Positions 1 through 13,486 of a DNA stretch of 64,000 nt are shown in pieces. A program made the position numbers and the translations under genes. Source of the DNA: Megascapheus bottae (taxonomy: Eukaryota > Chordata > Mammalia > Rodentia > Geomyidae); the NCBI GenBank assembly GCA_024803745.1, contig JANJXV010000195.1, forward strand, positions 1,488,001-1,552,000. Direction: 5' to 3'. Positions within the stretch are counted from its first letter, which is position 1; each line of letters starts with the position of its first letter. A model generated the notes under the pieces. That model was not told the DNA's origin and did no database searches. It saw only the letters and a program-made list of their open reading frames with translations.

Positions 1-1529
1 AGGTGTGTGAAGTCACAGAATGGAGGTGTGTGAAGTCACAGAATGGAGGTGTGTGAAGTCAGAGAATGGAGGTGTGAAAAGGCATAGAATGGAGGTGGGT
101 GAAGTCACAGAATGGAGCTGTGTGAGGTAAGAATGGAGGTGTGTGAAGTCAGAGAATGGAGGTGTGTGAAGTCATAGAATGGAGGTTTGTGAAGTCAGAC
201 AATGGAGGTGTGTGAAGTCAAAGAATGGAGGTGAGTGAAGTCAGAGATGGAGGTGTGTAAAGTCACAGAATGGAGGTTTTTGAAATCACTGAATGGAGGT
301 GTTCGAAGACACAGAATGGAGGTGTGTGAAGTCACAGAATGGAGGTGTGTAAAGTCATAGAATGGAGGTGTGTGAAGTGATAGAATGGAGGTTCGTGAAT
401 TCAGAATGAAGGTGTGTGAAGTCAGAGATTGCAGGTCTGTGAAGTCACAGAATGGAGGTGTGTGAAGTCAAAATGGAGGTGTGTGAAGTCATAGAATGGA
501 GGTGTGTGAAGTCACAGATGGAGGTGTGTGAAGTCATAGAATGGAGGTTTGTGAAGTCACAGAATGGAGGTGTGTGAAGTCACAGAATGGAGATTTTTGA
601 AATCACTCAATGTAGGTGTGTGAAGACACAGAATGGAGGTGTGTGAATTCACAGAATGCAGTTGTGTGAAGTCAAAATGGAGGTGTCGGATGTCACAATG
701 GAGGAGTGTGAAGTCTCAGAATGGAGGTGTGTGAAGTCATATAATGGAGGTGTGTGTAGACAGAATGGAGGTGTGTGAAGACAGAGTGGGGGTGTGTGAA
801 GTCATAGAATGGAGGTATGTGAAGTGATAGAATGGAGGTGTGTGAAGTGATAGAATGGAGGTGTGTGGATCCACATAATGAATGTGTGTGAAGTCATAGA
901 ATGGAAGTGTATGAAGTCATAGAATGTACGTGTTTGAACTAATAGAATGGAGGTCTGTGAAGTCATAGAATAGAGGTGTGTGAAGTCATAGAATGAAGGT
1001 TTGTGAAGTCACAGAATGGAGGTGTGTGAAGTCATAGAATGGAAGTGTGTCAAGTCAGAGAACGGAGGTGTGTGAAGTCAGAATGGAGGTGTGTGAAGTT
1101 TTAGATTGGTGTTGTGTGAAGTCACAGAATGGAGGTGTGTGAAGTCATAGAAAGGAGGTGTGTGAAGTCATAGAATTGGGGTGTGTGAAGTCAGAATGGA
1201 GCTGTGTAAAGTCTGAATGGAGGTGCGTGAAGTCATAGAATGGTGGTGTGTGAAATCACAGAATGGATGTGTGTGAAATCACAGAGTGGAGCTGTGTGAT
1301 GTCATAGAATGGAGGTGTGTGAGGTCATAGAATGGAGGTGAGTAAAGTCACAGAATGGAGGTGTGTCAAGTCATAGAATGGAGGTGTGTGAAGACATAGA
1401 ATGGAGTTGTGTGAAGACACAATGGAGGTGTGTGAAGTCATAGAATAGAGGTGTGTGAAGTCACAGAATGGAGGTGTGTGAAGTCACAGAATGGAAGTGT
1501 GTTAAGTCATAGAATGGACGTGTGTGAAG

Positions 1530-4500
1530 TCAGAATGGAGGTGTGTGAAGTCAAAATGGTGGTGTGTGAAGTCACAGAATGGAGGTGTGTGAAGTCACAG
1601 AATGGAGGTGTGTGAAGTCATAGAATGGAGGTGTATGAAGTCACAGAATGGAGGTGTGTGATGTCAGAATGGAGGTGTGTGAAGTCAGAATGGATGTGTG
1701 TGAATTCATTGAATGGATGTTTGTGAAGTAAGAATGGAGGTGTGTGAAGTCATAGAATGGAGGTGTGTGTAGTCACAGAATGGAGGTGTGTGAAGTCATA
1801 GAATGGAGGTGTGTCAAGCCATAGAATTGAGGTGTGTGAAGTCATAGAATGGAATTGTGTGAATTCACAGAATGGAGGTGTGTGAAGTCACAGAATGGAG
1901 GTGTGTGAAGTCAGAGAATGGAGGTGGGTGAAGTCATAGAATGGAGGTGGGTGAAGTCACAGAATGGAGGTGTGTGAAGTCAGAATGGAGGTGTGTGAAG
2001 TCAGAGAATGGAGGTGTGTGAAGTCATAGAATGGTGGTTTGTGAAGTCAGAATGGAGGTGTGTGAAGTCACAGAATGGAGGTGAGTGAAGTCAAAATGGG
2101 GGTCTGTGAAGTCACAGAATGAAGGTGTGTGAAGTTACACAATAGAGGTGTGTGAAGTCAAAATGGAGGTGTGTGAACTCACAGAATGGAGGTATGTGAA
2201 GTCACAGAATGGAGGTGTGTGATGTCCCACAATGGAGGTGTGTGAAGTCACAGAATGCAGGTGTGTGAATTCAGAATGGAGGTGTGTGAAATCATAGAAT
2301 GGAAGTGTGTGAAGTCAGAATGGATGTGTGTCAAGTCATAGAACTGTGTGTGTGAAATCACAGATTGGAGGTGTGTGAAGTCACAGAATGGAGGTGTGTG
2401 AAGTCATATAATGGAGGTGTGTGAAGTCACAGAATGGAGGTGTGTGATGTCAGAAGGGAGGTGTGTGAAGTCAGAATGGATGTGTGTGAATTCATAGAAT
2501 CGGTGTTTGTGAAGTAAGAATGGAAGTGTGTGAAGTCATAGAATGGAGGTGTGTTAGTCACAGAATGGAGGTGTGTGAAGTCATAGAATGGAGTTTTGTG
2601 AATTCATAGAATGGAGGTGTGTGAAGTCACAGAATGGAGGAGCGTGAAGTCAGAGAATGGAGGTGTGTGAAGTCATAGAATGCACGTGGGTGAAGTCACA
2701 GAATGGAGGTGTGTGAAGTCAGAATGGAGGTGTGTGAAGTCAGAGAATGGAGGGGTGTGAAGTCACAGAATGGAGGTTTTTGAAGCAGAATGGAGGTGTG
2801 TGAAGTCAGAGATTGGAGGTGTATGAGGTCAGAGAACGGAGGTGTGTGAAGTCAGAATGGAGGTGTGTGAAGTTTAAGATTGGAGTTGTGTGAAGTCACA
2901 AAATGGATGTGTGTGAAGTCATAGAATGGAGGTGTGTGAAGTCACAGATTGGAGGTGTGTGAAGTTAGAGAACGGAGGTGTGTGAAGTCATAGAATGGAA
3001 GTGTGTGAAGTCATAGAATTGAGGTGTGTGAAGTCAGACTGGAGGTGTGTAAAGTCAGAATGGAGGTGCGTGAAGTCATAGAATGGAGGTTTGTGAAATC
3101 ACAAAATGGAGGTGTGTGAAGTCACAGAATAGAGGTGTATGAAGTCACAGAATGGAGGTGTATGAAGTCAGAATGGAGGTTTGTGAAGTCACAGAATGGA
3201 GCTGTGAAGTCGTAGAATGGAGGTGTGTGAGGTCAAAAGAATGGAGGTGAGTGAAGTCACAGAATGGGGGTGTGTCAAGTCATATAATGGAGGTGTGTGA
3301 AGACATAGAATGGAGTTCTGTGAAGTCACAATGGAGGTGTGTGAACTCATAGAATGGAGGTGTGTGAAGTCAGAATAGAGGTGTGTGAAGTCATAGAATG
3401 GAGGTGTGAGAAGTCATAGAATGGAGGTGTGTGAAGTCAGAATGGATGTGGGTGAATTCATAGAATGCATGTTTGTGATGTAAGAATGGAGGTGTGTGAA
3501 GTCACAGAATGGAAGTGTGTTAAGTCATAGAATGGACGTGTGTGAAGTCAGAATGGAGGTGTGTGAAGTCAGAATGGATGTGGGTGAATTCATAGAATGC
3601 ATGTTTGTGATGTAAGAATGGAGGTGTGTGAAGTCATAGAATGGAGGTGTGTGATGTCCCACAATGGAGGTGTGTGAAGTCACAGAATGCAGGTGTGTGA
3701 ATCCTGAATGGAGGTGTGTGAAATCATGGAATGGAAGTGTGTGAAGTCAGAATTGATGTGTGTCAAGTCATAGAATTGTGTGTATGAAGTCACAGAATGG
3801 AGGTGTGTGAAGTCACAGAATGGAGGTGTGTGAAGTCATAGAATGGAGGTGTGTGAAGTCACAGATGGAGGTGTGTGAAGTCATAGAATGGAGGTGTGTG
3901 AAGTCATAGAATGGAGGTGTGTGATGTCAGAATGGAAGTGTGTGAAGTCAGAAGGGATGTGTGTGAATTCATAGAATGGATGTTTGTGAAATAAGAATGG
4001 AGGTGTGTGAAGTCACAGAATGGAGGTGTGTGAAGTCATAGAATGGAGGTGTATGAAGTCACAGAATGGAGGTGTGTGATGTCAGAATGGAGGTGTGTGA
4101 AGTCAGAATGGATGTGTGTGAATTCATAGAATGGATGTTTGTGAAGTAAGAATGGAGGTGTGTTAAGTCATAGAATGGAGGTGTGTGTAGTCACAGAATG
4201 GAGGTGTGTGAAGTCATAGAATGGAGGTGTGTCAAGCCATAGAATTGAGGTGTGTGAAGTCATAGAATGGAGTTGTGTGAATTCATAGAATGGAGGTGTG
4301 TGAAGTCACCGAGTGGAGGTGTGTGAAGTCACAGAATGGAGGTGTGTGAAGTCACAGAATGGAGGTGTGTGAAGTCAGAGAATGGAGGTGGGTGAAGTCA
4401 TAGAATGGAGGTGGGTGAAGTCACAGAATGGAGGTGTGTGAAGTCAGAATGGAGGTGTGTGAAGTCAGAGAATGGAGGTGTGTGAAGTCATAGAATGGTG

Positions 4501-5045
4501 GTTTGTGAAGTCAGAATGGAGGTGTGTGAAGTCACAGAATGGAGGTGAGTGAAGTCAAAATGGGGGTCTCTGAAGTCACAGAATGAAGGTGTGTGAAGTT
4601 ACACAATAGAGGTGTGTGAAGTCAAAATGGAGGTGTGTGAACTCACAGAATGGAGGTATGTGAAGTCACAGAATGGAGGTGTGTGATGTCCCACAATGGA
4701 GGTGTGTGAAGTCACAGAATGCAGGTGTGTGAATTCAGAATGGAGGTGTGTGAAATCATAGAATGGAAGTGTGTGAAGTCAGAATGGATGTGTGTCAAGT
4801 CATAGAACTGTGTGTGTGAAATCACAGACTGGAGGTGTGTGAAGTCACAGAATGGAGGTGTGTGAAGTCATATAATGGAGGTGTGTGAAGTCACAGAATG
4901 GAGGTGTGTGATGTCAGAATGGAGGTGTGTGAAGTCAGAATGGATGTGTGTGAATCCATAGAATCGGTGTTTGTGAAGTAAGAATGGAAGTGTGTGAAGT
5001 CATAGAATGGAGGTGTGTTAGTCACAGAATGGAGGTGTGTGAAGT
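1530..5045 (+). repeat. Duplicated satellite blocks about 2.4 kb apart
   Basis: Diagnostic variant strings recur at an offset of about 2,418-2,465 bp. The rare CAAGCC variant at about 1,815 recurs at about 4,233. The GAACTGTGTGTG variant at 2,341 recurs at 4,806, and the surrounding order of variants matches. The offset changes by 47 bp, which fits about two monomers gained in the second copy near 4,300. The extents are approximate because both copies grade into similar satellite. This is a moderately old higher-order duplication. Confidence 0.7.
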
Positions 5046-7159
5046 CATAGAATTGAGGTGTGTGAAGTCATAGAATGGAGTTGTGTGAATTCATAGAATG
5101 GAGGTGTGTGAAGTCACCGAGTGGAGGTGTGTGAAGTCACAGAATGGAGGTGTGTGCAGTCACAGAATGGAGGTGTGTGAAGTCACAGACTGGAGTTATG
5201 TGAAATCAGTACGAAGGTGTGTGAAGTCACAGCATGGAGGTGTGTGAAGTCACAGAATGGAGGTGCGTGAAGTCAGAGAATGGAGGTGTGTGAAGTCATA
5301 GAATGGAGGTGGGTGAAGTCACAGAATGGAGGTGTGTGAAGTCAGAATGGAGGTGTGTGAAGTCAGAGAATGGAGGGGTGTGAAGTCACAGAATGGAGGT
5401 TTGTGAAGCAGAATGGAGGTGTGTGAAGTCACAGAATGGAGGTGAGTGAAGTCACAGAATGGAGGTGTGTACAGTCATAGAACGGAGGTTTTTGAAGTCA
5501 GACAATGGAGGTGTGTGAAGTCACAGAATGGAGGTGAGTGAAGTCACAGAATGGAGGTGTGTGAACTCATAGAATGGAGGTGTGTGAAGTCCTAGAATGG
5601 AGGTGTGTGAAGTCACAGATTGCAGGTGTGTGAAGTCACAGAATGTAGGTGTGTGAAGTCAAAATGGGGGTGTGTGAAGTCACAGAATGGAGGTATGTGA
5701 AGTCACAGAATGGAGGTGTGTGAAGTCACAGAATGGAGTTGCGTGAAGTCACAGAATGGAGGTTTCTGAAGTCACAGAATGGAGGTGTGTGAATTCATAG
5801 AATGGAGGTGTGTGAAGTTAGACAATGGAGGTTTGTTAAGTCACAGAATGAAGGTGTGTGATGTCACAGAATGTAGCTGTGTGAAGTCAGAGATAGGAGG
5901 TGTGTGAAGACACAGAATGGATATGTGTGATGTCACAGAATGGAGGTGTGTGAAGTGAAAATGGAGGTGTCTGAAGTCATACAATGGAGGTGTGTGAAGT
6001 CACAGATGGAGCTGTGTGAAGTCATAGAACGGAGGTGTGTGAAGTCACAGAATGGAGGTGTGTGAAGTCACAGAATGAAGGTTTTTGGAATCACTGAATG
6101 GAGATGTGTGAAGACACAGAATGGAGGTGTGTGTCTTCACAGAATGGTGGTGTGTGAAGTCATAGAATGGAGGTGTGTGAAGTCACAGAATGGAGGTTTG
6201 TGAAGTCACAGAATTGAGGTGTGTGAAGTCATAGAATGGAGGTGTGTGAAGTCACAGATTGGAGGTGTGTGAAGTTAGAGAACGGAGGTGTGTGAAGTCA
6301 TAGAATGGAAGTGTGTGAAGTCATAGAATTGAGGTGTGTGAAGTCAGACTGGAGGTGTGTAAAGTCAGAATGGAGGTGCGTGAAGTCACAGAATGGAGGT
6401 GTATGAAGTCACAGAATGGAGGTGTATGAAGTCAGAATGGAGGTTTGTGAAGTCACAGAATGGAGCTGTGAAGTCGTAGAATGGAGGTGTGTGAGGTCAT
6501 AGAATGGAGGTGAGTGAAGTCACAGAATGGGGGTGTGTCAAGTCATAGAATGGAGGTGTGTGAAGACATAGAATGGAGTTCTGTGAAGTCACAATGGAGG
6601 TGTGTGAACTCATAGAATGGAGGTGTGTGAAGTCAGAATGGAGGTGTGTGAAGTCATAGAATGGAGGTGTGTGAAATCATGGAATGGAAGTGTGTGAAGT
6701 CACAAAATGGAAGTGTGGTAAGTCACAGAATGGAGATGTGTGAAGTCAGAATGGAGGTGTGTGAAGTCAGAATGGATGTGTGTGAATTCATAGAATGCAT
6801 GTTTGTGATGTAAGAATGGAGGTGTGTGAAGTCATAGAATGGAGGTGTGTGAAGAGAGAATGGAGGTGTGTGAAGTCAAAGAATGGAGGTGTGTGATGTC
6901 CCACAATGGAGGTGTGTGAAGTCACAGAATGCAGGTGTGTGAATCCAGAATGGAGGTGTGTGAAATCATGGAATGGAAGTGTGTGAAGTCAGAATGGATG
7001 TGTGTCAAGTCATAGAATTGTGTGTATGAAGTCACAGAATGGAGGTGTGTGAAGTCACAGAATGGAGCTGTGTGAATTCATAAAATGGAGGTGTGTGAAG
7101 TCACAGAATTGAGGTGTGTGATGTCAGAATGGAAGTGTGTGAAGTCAGAAGGGATGTGT

Positions 7160-8385
7160 GTGAATTCATAGAATGGATGTTTGTGAAGTAAGAATGGAGG
7201 TGTGTGAAATCATCGAATGGAGGTGTGTGAAGTCAGAGATTGGAGGTGTGTGAAGTCATAGAATGGAGGTGGGTGAAGTCACAGATTGGAGGTGTGTGAA
7301 GTCAGAATGGAGGTGTGTGAAGTCAGAGAATGGAGGTGTGTGAAGTCATAGAATGATGGTTTGTGAAGTCAGAATTGAGGTGTGTGAAGTCACAGAATGG
7401 AGGTGAGTGAATTCACAGAATGGAGGTGTGTACAGTCATAGAACGGAGGTTTTTGAAGTCACACAATGGAGGTGTGTGAAGTCAGACAATGGAGGTGAGG
7501 GAAGTCACAGAATGGAGGTGGGTGAACTCAAAGAATGGAGGTGTGTGAAGTCCAAGAATGGAGGTGTGTGAAGTCACAGATTGCAGGTATGTGAAGTCAC
7601 AGAATGGAGGTGTGTGAAATCAAAATGGGGGTCTGTGAAGTCACAGAATGGAGGTGTGTGAAGTTACACAATAGAGGTGTGTGAAGTCAAAATGGAGGTG
7701 TGTGAAGTCACAGAATGGAGGTATGTGAAGTCACAGAATGGAGGTGTGTAAAGTTACAGAATGGAGTTGTGTGAAGTCACAGAATGGAGGTTTGTGAAGT
7801 CACAGAATGGAGGTGTGTGAATTCATAGAATGGATGTTTGTGAAGTAAGAATGGAGGTGTGTGAAATCATCGAATGGAGGTGTGTGAAGTCAGAGAATGG
7901 AGGTGTGTGAAGTCATAGAATGGAGGTAGGTGAAGTCACAGATTGGAGGTGTGTGAAGTCAGAATGGAGGTGTGTGAAGTCAGAGAATGGAGGTGTGTGA
8001 AGTCATAGAATGATGGTTTGTGAAGTCAGAATTGAGGTGTGTGAAGTCACAGAATGGAGGTGAGTGAATTCACAGAATGGAGGTGTGTACAGTCATAGAA
8101 CGGAGGTTTTTGAAGTCACACAATGGAGGTGTGTGAAGTCAGACAATGGAGGTGAGGGAAGTCACAGAATGGAGGTGGGTGAACTCAAAGAATGGAGGTG
8201 CGTGAAGTCCAAGAATGGACGTGTGTGAAGTCACAGATTGCAGGTATGTGAAGTCACAGAATGGAGGTGTGTGAAATCAAAATGGGGGTCTGTGAAGTCA
8301 CAGAATGGAGGTGTGTGAAGTTACAGAATGGAGTTGTGTGAAGTCACAGAATGGAGGTTTGTGAAGTCACAGAATGGAGGTGTGT
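7160..8385 (+). repeat. Tandem satellite duplication, 657-bp period
   Basis: The rare string AAATCATCGAATGG occurs at about 7,207 and again 657 bp later, and the order of flanking variants matches, including the unusual GGTGAGGGAAGTC and the shared GAATGATGG. The second copy is shorter near 8,310, where several monomers present at about 7,660-7,750 are missing. The first unit runs from about 7,160 to 7,816 and the second directly follows. Confidence 0.75.
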
Positions 8386-9894
8386 GAATTCAAAGAATGG
8401 AAGTGTGTGAAGTCAGAGAATGAAGGTGTGTGAAGTCACAGAATGGAGGTGTGTGTAGTCACAGAATGTAGCTGTGTGAAGTCAGAGAAAGGAGGTGTGT
8501 GAAGTCACAGAATGGAGATGTGTGAAGTCACAGAATGGAGGTGTGTGAAGTCAAAATGGAGGTGTGTGAAGACATAGAATGGAGTTGTGTGAAGTCACAG
8601 ATGGAGGTGTGTGAACTCATAGAATGGAGGTGTGTGAAGTAACAGAATGGAGGTGTGTGAAGTCACAGAATGGAGGTGTGTGAAGTTACAGAATGGAGGT
8701 GTGTGAAGTCACAGAATGGAGGTTTGTGAAGTCACAGAATGGAGGTGTGTGAATTCATAGAATGGAGGTGTGTGAAGTCAGAGAATGGAGGTGTGTGAAG
8801 TCACAGAATGGAGGTGTGTGTAGTCACAGAATGTAGCTGTGTGAAGTCAGAGAAAGGAGGTGTGTGAAGTCATAGAATGGAGGTGTGTCAAGTCAGAGAA
8901 CGAAGGTGTGTGAAGTCAGAATGGAGGTGTGTGAAGTCATAAAATGGAGGTGTGTGAAATCAGAATGGAGGTGTGTGAAGTCACAGAATAGAGGTGTGTG
9001 AATTCACAGAATGGAAGTGTGTTAAGTCATAGAATGGACGTGTGTGAAGTCAGAATGGAGGTGTGTGAAGTCAGAATGGATGTGTGAGAATTCATAGAAT
9101 GGATGTTTGTGAAGTAAGGATGGAGGTGTGTGAAGTCATAGAATGGAGGTGTGTGTAGTCATAGAATGGAGGTGTGTGAAGTCATAGAATGGAGGTGTGT
9201 GAAGTCATAGAATGGAGGTGTGTGAAGTCATAGAAAGGAGTTGTGTGAATTCATAGAATGGAGGTGTGTGAAGTCACAGAATGGAGGTGAGTGATGTCCC
9301 ACAATGCAGGGCTGTGAGGTCACAGAATGCAGGTGTGTGAAGTCACAGAATGGAGGGGTGTGATGTCAGAATGGAGGGGTTTGAAGTCAGAATGGATGTG
9401 TGTGAATTCATACAATGGATGTTTGTGAACTAAGAATGGAGGTGTGTGAAGTCATAGAATGGAGGTGTGTGTAGTCATAGAATGGAGGTGTTTGAAGTCA
9501 TAGAATGGAGGTGTGTCAAGTCATAGAATGGAGGTGTGTGAAGTCATAGAAAGGAGTTGTGTGAATTCATAGAATGGAGGTGTGTGAAGTCACAGAATGG
9601 AGGTGTGTGAAATCACAGAATGGAGTTGTGTGAAATCATACGGAGGTGTGTGAAATCACAGAATGGAGGTGTGTGAACTCACAGAATGGAGGTGTGTGAA
9701 GTCAGAGAATGGAGTTGTGTGAAGTCATAGAATGGACGTGGGTGAAGTTACAAAACGGAGGTGTGTGAAGTCAGAATGGAGGTGTGTGAAGTCAGAGAAT
9801 GCAGGTGTGTGAAGTCATAGAATGGAGGTTTGTGAAGTCAGAATGGAGGTGTCTGAAGTCACAGAATGGAGGTGTGTGAAGTCACAGAATGGAG

Positions 9895-12800
9895 GTTTTT
9901 GAAATCACTGAATGGAGGTGTGTGAAGACACAGAATGGAGGTGTGTGTAGTCACAGAATGGAGGTGTGTGATGTCAGAGAACGGACGTGTGTGAAGTCAT
10001 AGAATGGAGGTGTTTGAAGTCATAGAATGGAGGTGTGTGAAGTCAGAGAACGGAGTTGTGTGAAGTCACAGAACGGAGGTGTGTGAAGTCATAGAATGGA
10101 GTTGTGTGAAGTCAGAATGGATGTGTGTGAAGTCACAGATGGAGGTGTGTGAAGTCATAGAATGGAGGTTTGTGAAGTCACAGAATGGAGGTGTGTGAAG
10201 TCACAGAATGGATGTTTTTGAAATCACTCAATGGGGGTGTGTGAAGACACAGAATGGAGGTGTGTGAAGTCACAGAATGGAGTTGTGTGAAGTCAAAGTG
10301 GAGGTGTCGGATGTCACAATGGAGGAGTGTGAAGTCACAGAATGGAGGTGTGTGAAGTCATATAATGGAGGTGTGTGTAGTCAGAATGGAGGTGTGTGAA
10401 GACAGAGTGGGGGTGTTAGAAGTCATAGAATGGAGGTGTGTGAAGTCATAGAATGGAGGTGTGTGAAGTGATAGAATGGAGGTGTGTGGATTCACAGAAT
10501 GAATGTGTGTGAAGTCATAGAATGGAAGTGTATGAAGTCACAGAATGGACGTGTGTGAACACATAGAATGGAGGTCTGTGAAGTCATAGAATAGAGGTGT
10601 GTGAAGTCATAGAATGAAGGTTTGTGAAGTCACAGAATGGAGGTGTGTGAATTCATAGAATGGAAGTGTGTCAAGTCAGAAAACGGAGGTGTGTGAAATC
10701 AGAATGGAGGTGTGTGAAGTTTTAGATTGGAGTTGTGTGAAGTCACAGAATTGAGGTGTGTGAAGTCAGAAAGAAGATGTATGAAGTCATAGAATTGGGG
10801 TGTGTGAAGTCAGCATGTAGGTGTGCAAAGTCAGAATGGAGGTGCGTGAAGTCATAGAATGGAGGTGTTTGAAATCACAGAATGGAGGTGTGTGTAATCA
10901 CAGAATGGAGCTGTGTGAAATCATAGAATGGAGGTGTGTGAAGTCACAGAATGGAGGTGTGTGAAGTCAGAATGGAGGTGTGTGAAGTCATAGAATGGAG
11001 GTGTCAGAAGTCATAGAATGGAGGTGTGTGAAATCATAGAATGAAGGTGTGTGAAGTCACAGAATGGAGGTGTGTGAAGTTATAGAATGGAGGTGTGTGA
11101 AGTCATAGAATGGAAGTGAGTGAAGAGAGAATGTAGGTGTGTGAAGTCACACAATGGAGGTGTGTGAAGACACAGAAATGAGGTGTATGTAGTCAGAATT
11201 GAGGTGTGTGAAGTCATAAAATGGAGGTGTGTGAAATCAGAATGGAGGTGCGTGAAGTCACAGAATGGAGGTGTGTGAAGTCACAGAATGGAAGTGTGTT
11301 AAGTCATAGAATGGACGTGTGTGAAGTCAGAATGGAGGTGTGTGAAGTCAGAATGGATGTGTGTGAATTCATAGAATGGACGTTTGTGAAGTAAGGATGG
11401 AGGTGTGTGAAGTCATAGAATGGAGGTGTGTGAAGAGAGAATGGAGGTGTGTGAAGTCACAGAATGGAGGTGTGTGATGTCCCACAATGGAGGCCTGTGA
11501 GGTCACAGAATGCAGGTGTGTGAAGTCACAGAAGGGAGGTGTGTGAAGTCACAGAATGGAGTTGTGTGAAATCATACGGAGGTGTGTGAAGTCACAGAAT
11601 GCAGGTGTGTGAACTCACAGAATGGAGGTGTGTGAAGTCAGAGAACGGAGGTGTGTGAAGTCATAGAATGGAGGAGTGTGAAGGCAGAATGGAGGTGTGT
11701 GAAGTCAGAGAATGGAGGTGTGTGAAGTCATAGAATGGAGGTTTGTAAAGTCAGAATGGAGGTGTGTGAAGTCACAGAATGGAGGTGAGTGAAGTCACAG
11801 ATGGAGGTGTGTGAACTCATAGAATGGAGGTGTGTGAAGTCCTAGAATGGAGGTGTGTGAAGTCACAGATTGCAGGTGTGTGAAGTCACAGAATGAAGGC
11901 GTGTGAAGTCAAAATGGGGGTGTGTGAAGTCAGAGAATGGAGGTGTGTGAAGTTACGGAATGGAGGTGTGTGAAGTCAAAATGGAGGTGTGTTAAATCAC
12001 AGAATGGAGGTATGTAAAGTCACAGAATGGAGGTGTGTGAAGTCACAGAATGGAGGTGTGTGAAGTCACAGAATGGAGGTTTGTGAAGTCACAGAATAGA
12101 GGTGTGTGAATTCATAGATTGGAGGTTTGTGAAGTCAGAGAATGGAGGTTTGTTAAGTCACAGAATGAAGGTGTGTGTTGTCACAGAATGTAGTTGTGTG
12201 AAGTCAGAGAAAGGAGGTGTGTGAAGTCACAGAATGGAGATGTGTGAAGTTAAAGAATGGCGGTGTGTGAAGTCAAAATGGAGATGTGTGAAGTCATAGA
12301 ATGGAGGTGTGTGAAGTCATAGAATGGAGGTGTGTGAAGTCATAGAATGGAGGTGTGTGAGGTCACAGAATGGAGGTGTGTGAAGTCACAGAATGGAGGT
12401 TTTTGAAATCACTGAATGGAGGTGTGTGAAGACAGAGAATTTAGGTGTGTGTAGACACAGAATGGAGGTGTGTGCAGTCAAAATGGAGGTGTCAGATGTC
12501 ACAATGGAAGAGTGTGAAGTCACAGAATGGAGGTGTGTGAAGTCATAGAATGCAGGGTGTGTAGTCAGAATGGAAGTGTGTGAAGACAGAGTGGGGGTGT
12601 GTGAAGTCATAGAATGGAGGTGTGTGAAGTCATAGAATGGAGGTGTATGAAGTAATAGAATAGACGTGTGTGAACTCATAGAATTGAGGTGTGTGAAGTC
12701 ATAGAATAGAGGTGTGTGAAGTCATAGAATGAAGGTTTCTGAAGTCACAGAATGGAGATGTGTGAATTCATAGAATGGAGGTGTGTCAAGTCAGAGAACG

Positions 12801-13486
12801 GAGGTGTGTGAAGTCAGAATGGAGGTGTGTGGAGTCAGAATGGAGCTGTGTGAAGTCACAGATTGGAGGCGTATGAGGTCAGAGAACGGAGGTGTGTGAA
12901 GTCATAGAATGGTGGTTTTTGAAGTCATAGAATGGAGGTGTGTGAAATCAGAGAACGGAGTTGTGTGAAGTCAGAGAACAGAGGTGTGTGAAGTCATAGA
13001 ATGGAGATGTGTGAAGTCATAGAATGGGTGTGTGTGAAATCACAGAATGGAGGTGTGTGAAGTCACAGAATGGAGGTGTGTGAAGTCATAGAATGGAGGT
13101 GTGTGAAGTCACAGATTGGAGGTGTATGAAGTCAGAGAACGGAGGTGTGTGAAGTCATAGAATGGAGGTGTTTGATGTCATAGAATGGAGGTGTGTGAAG
13201 TCATAGAATGGGTGTGTGTGAAATCACAGAATGGAGGTGTGTGAAGTCATAGAAGGAAGGTGTGTGAAATCAGAGAATGGAAGTGTGTGAAGTCATAGAT
13301 TGGAGGTGTGTGAAGTCATAGAATGGAGGTGTGTGAAGTCATAGAATGGAGGTGTGTGAAGTCAGAGAACGGAGTTGTGTGAAGTCAGAGAACGGAGGTG
13401 TGTGAAGTCATAGAATGGAGTTGTGTGAAGTCAGAATGGATGTGTGTGAAGTCACAGATGGAGGTGTGTGAAGTCACAGAATGGAG
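9895..13486 (+). repeat. 3.6-kb higher-order repeat, copy 1
   Basis: The block starts near the GGTTTTTGAAATCACTG variant at about 9,895 and reappears in order from about 13,487. The offset is 3,592 bp in the first part and 3,683 bp after about 11,790. The last about 140 bp of this copy (from about 13,350) re-uses variants from its own start, such as the GAACGGAGTTG run, as expected at a tandem unit boundary. Identity with copy 2 is high by eye, with scattered single differences. Confidence 0.85.

Noticed and set aside
12386..12679. 97-codon open frame on the - strand, repeated at 16,069-16,362
   Set aside because: It is pure 23-mer satellite read in all three phases (HTSIL/HLHSV periodic text). 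The copy at 16 kb is the higher-order repeat, not gene conservation.
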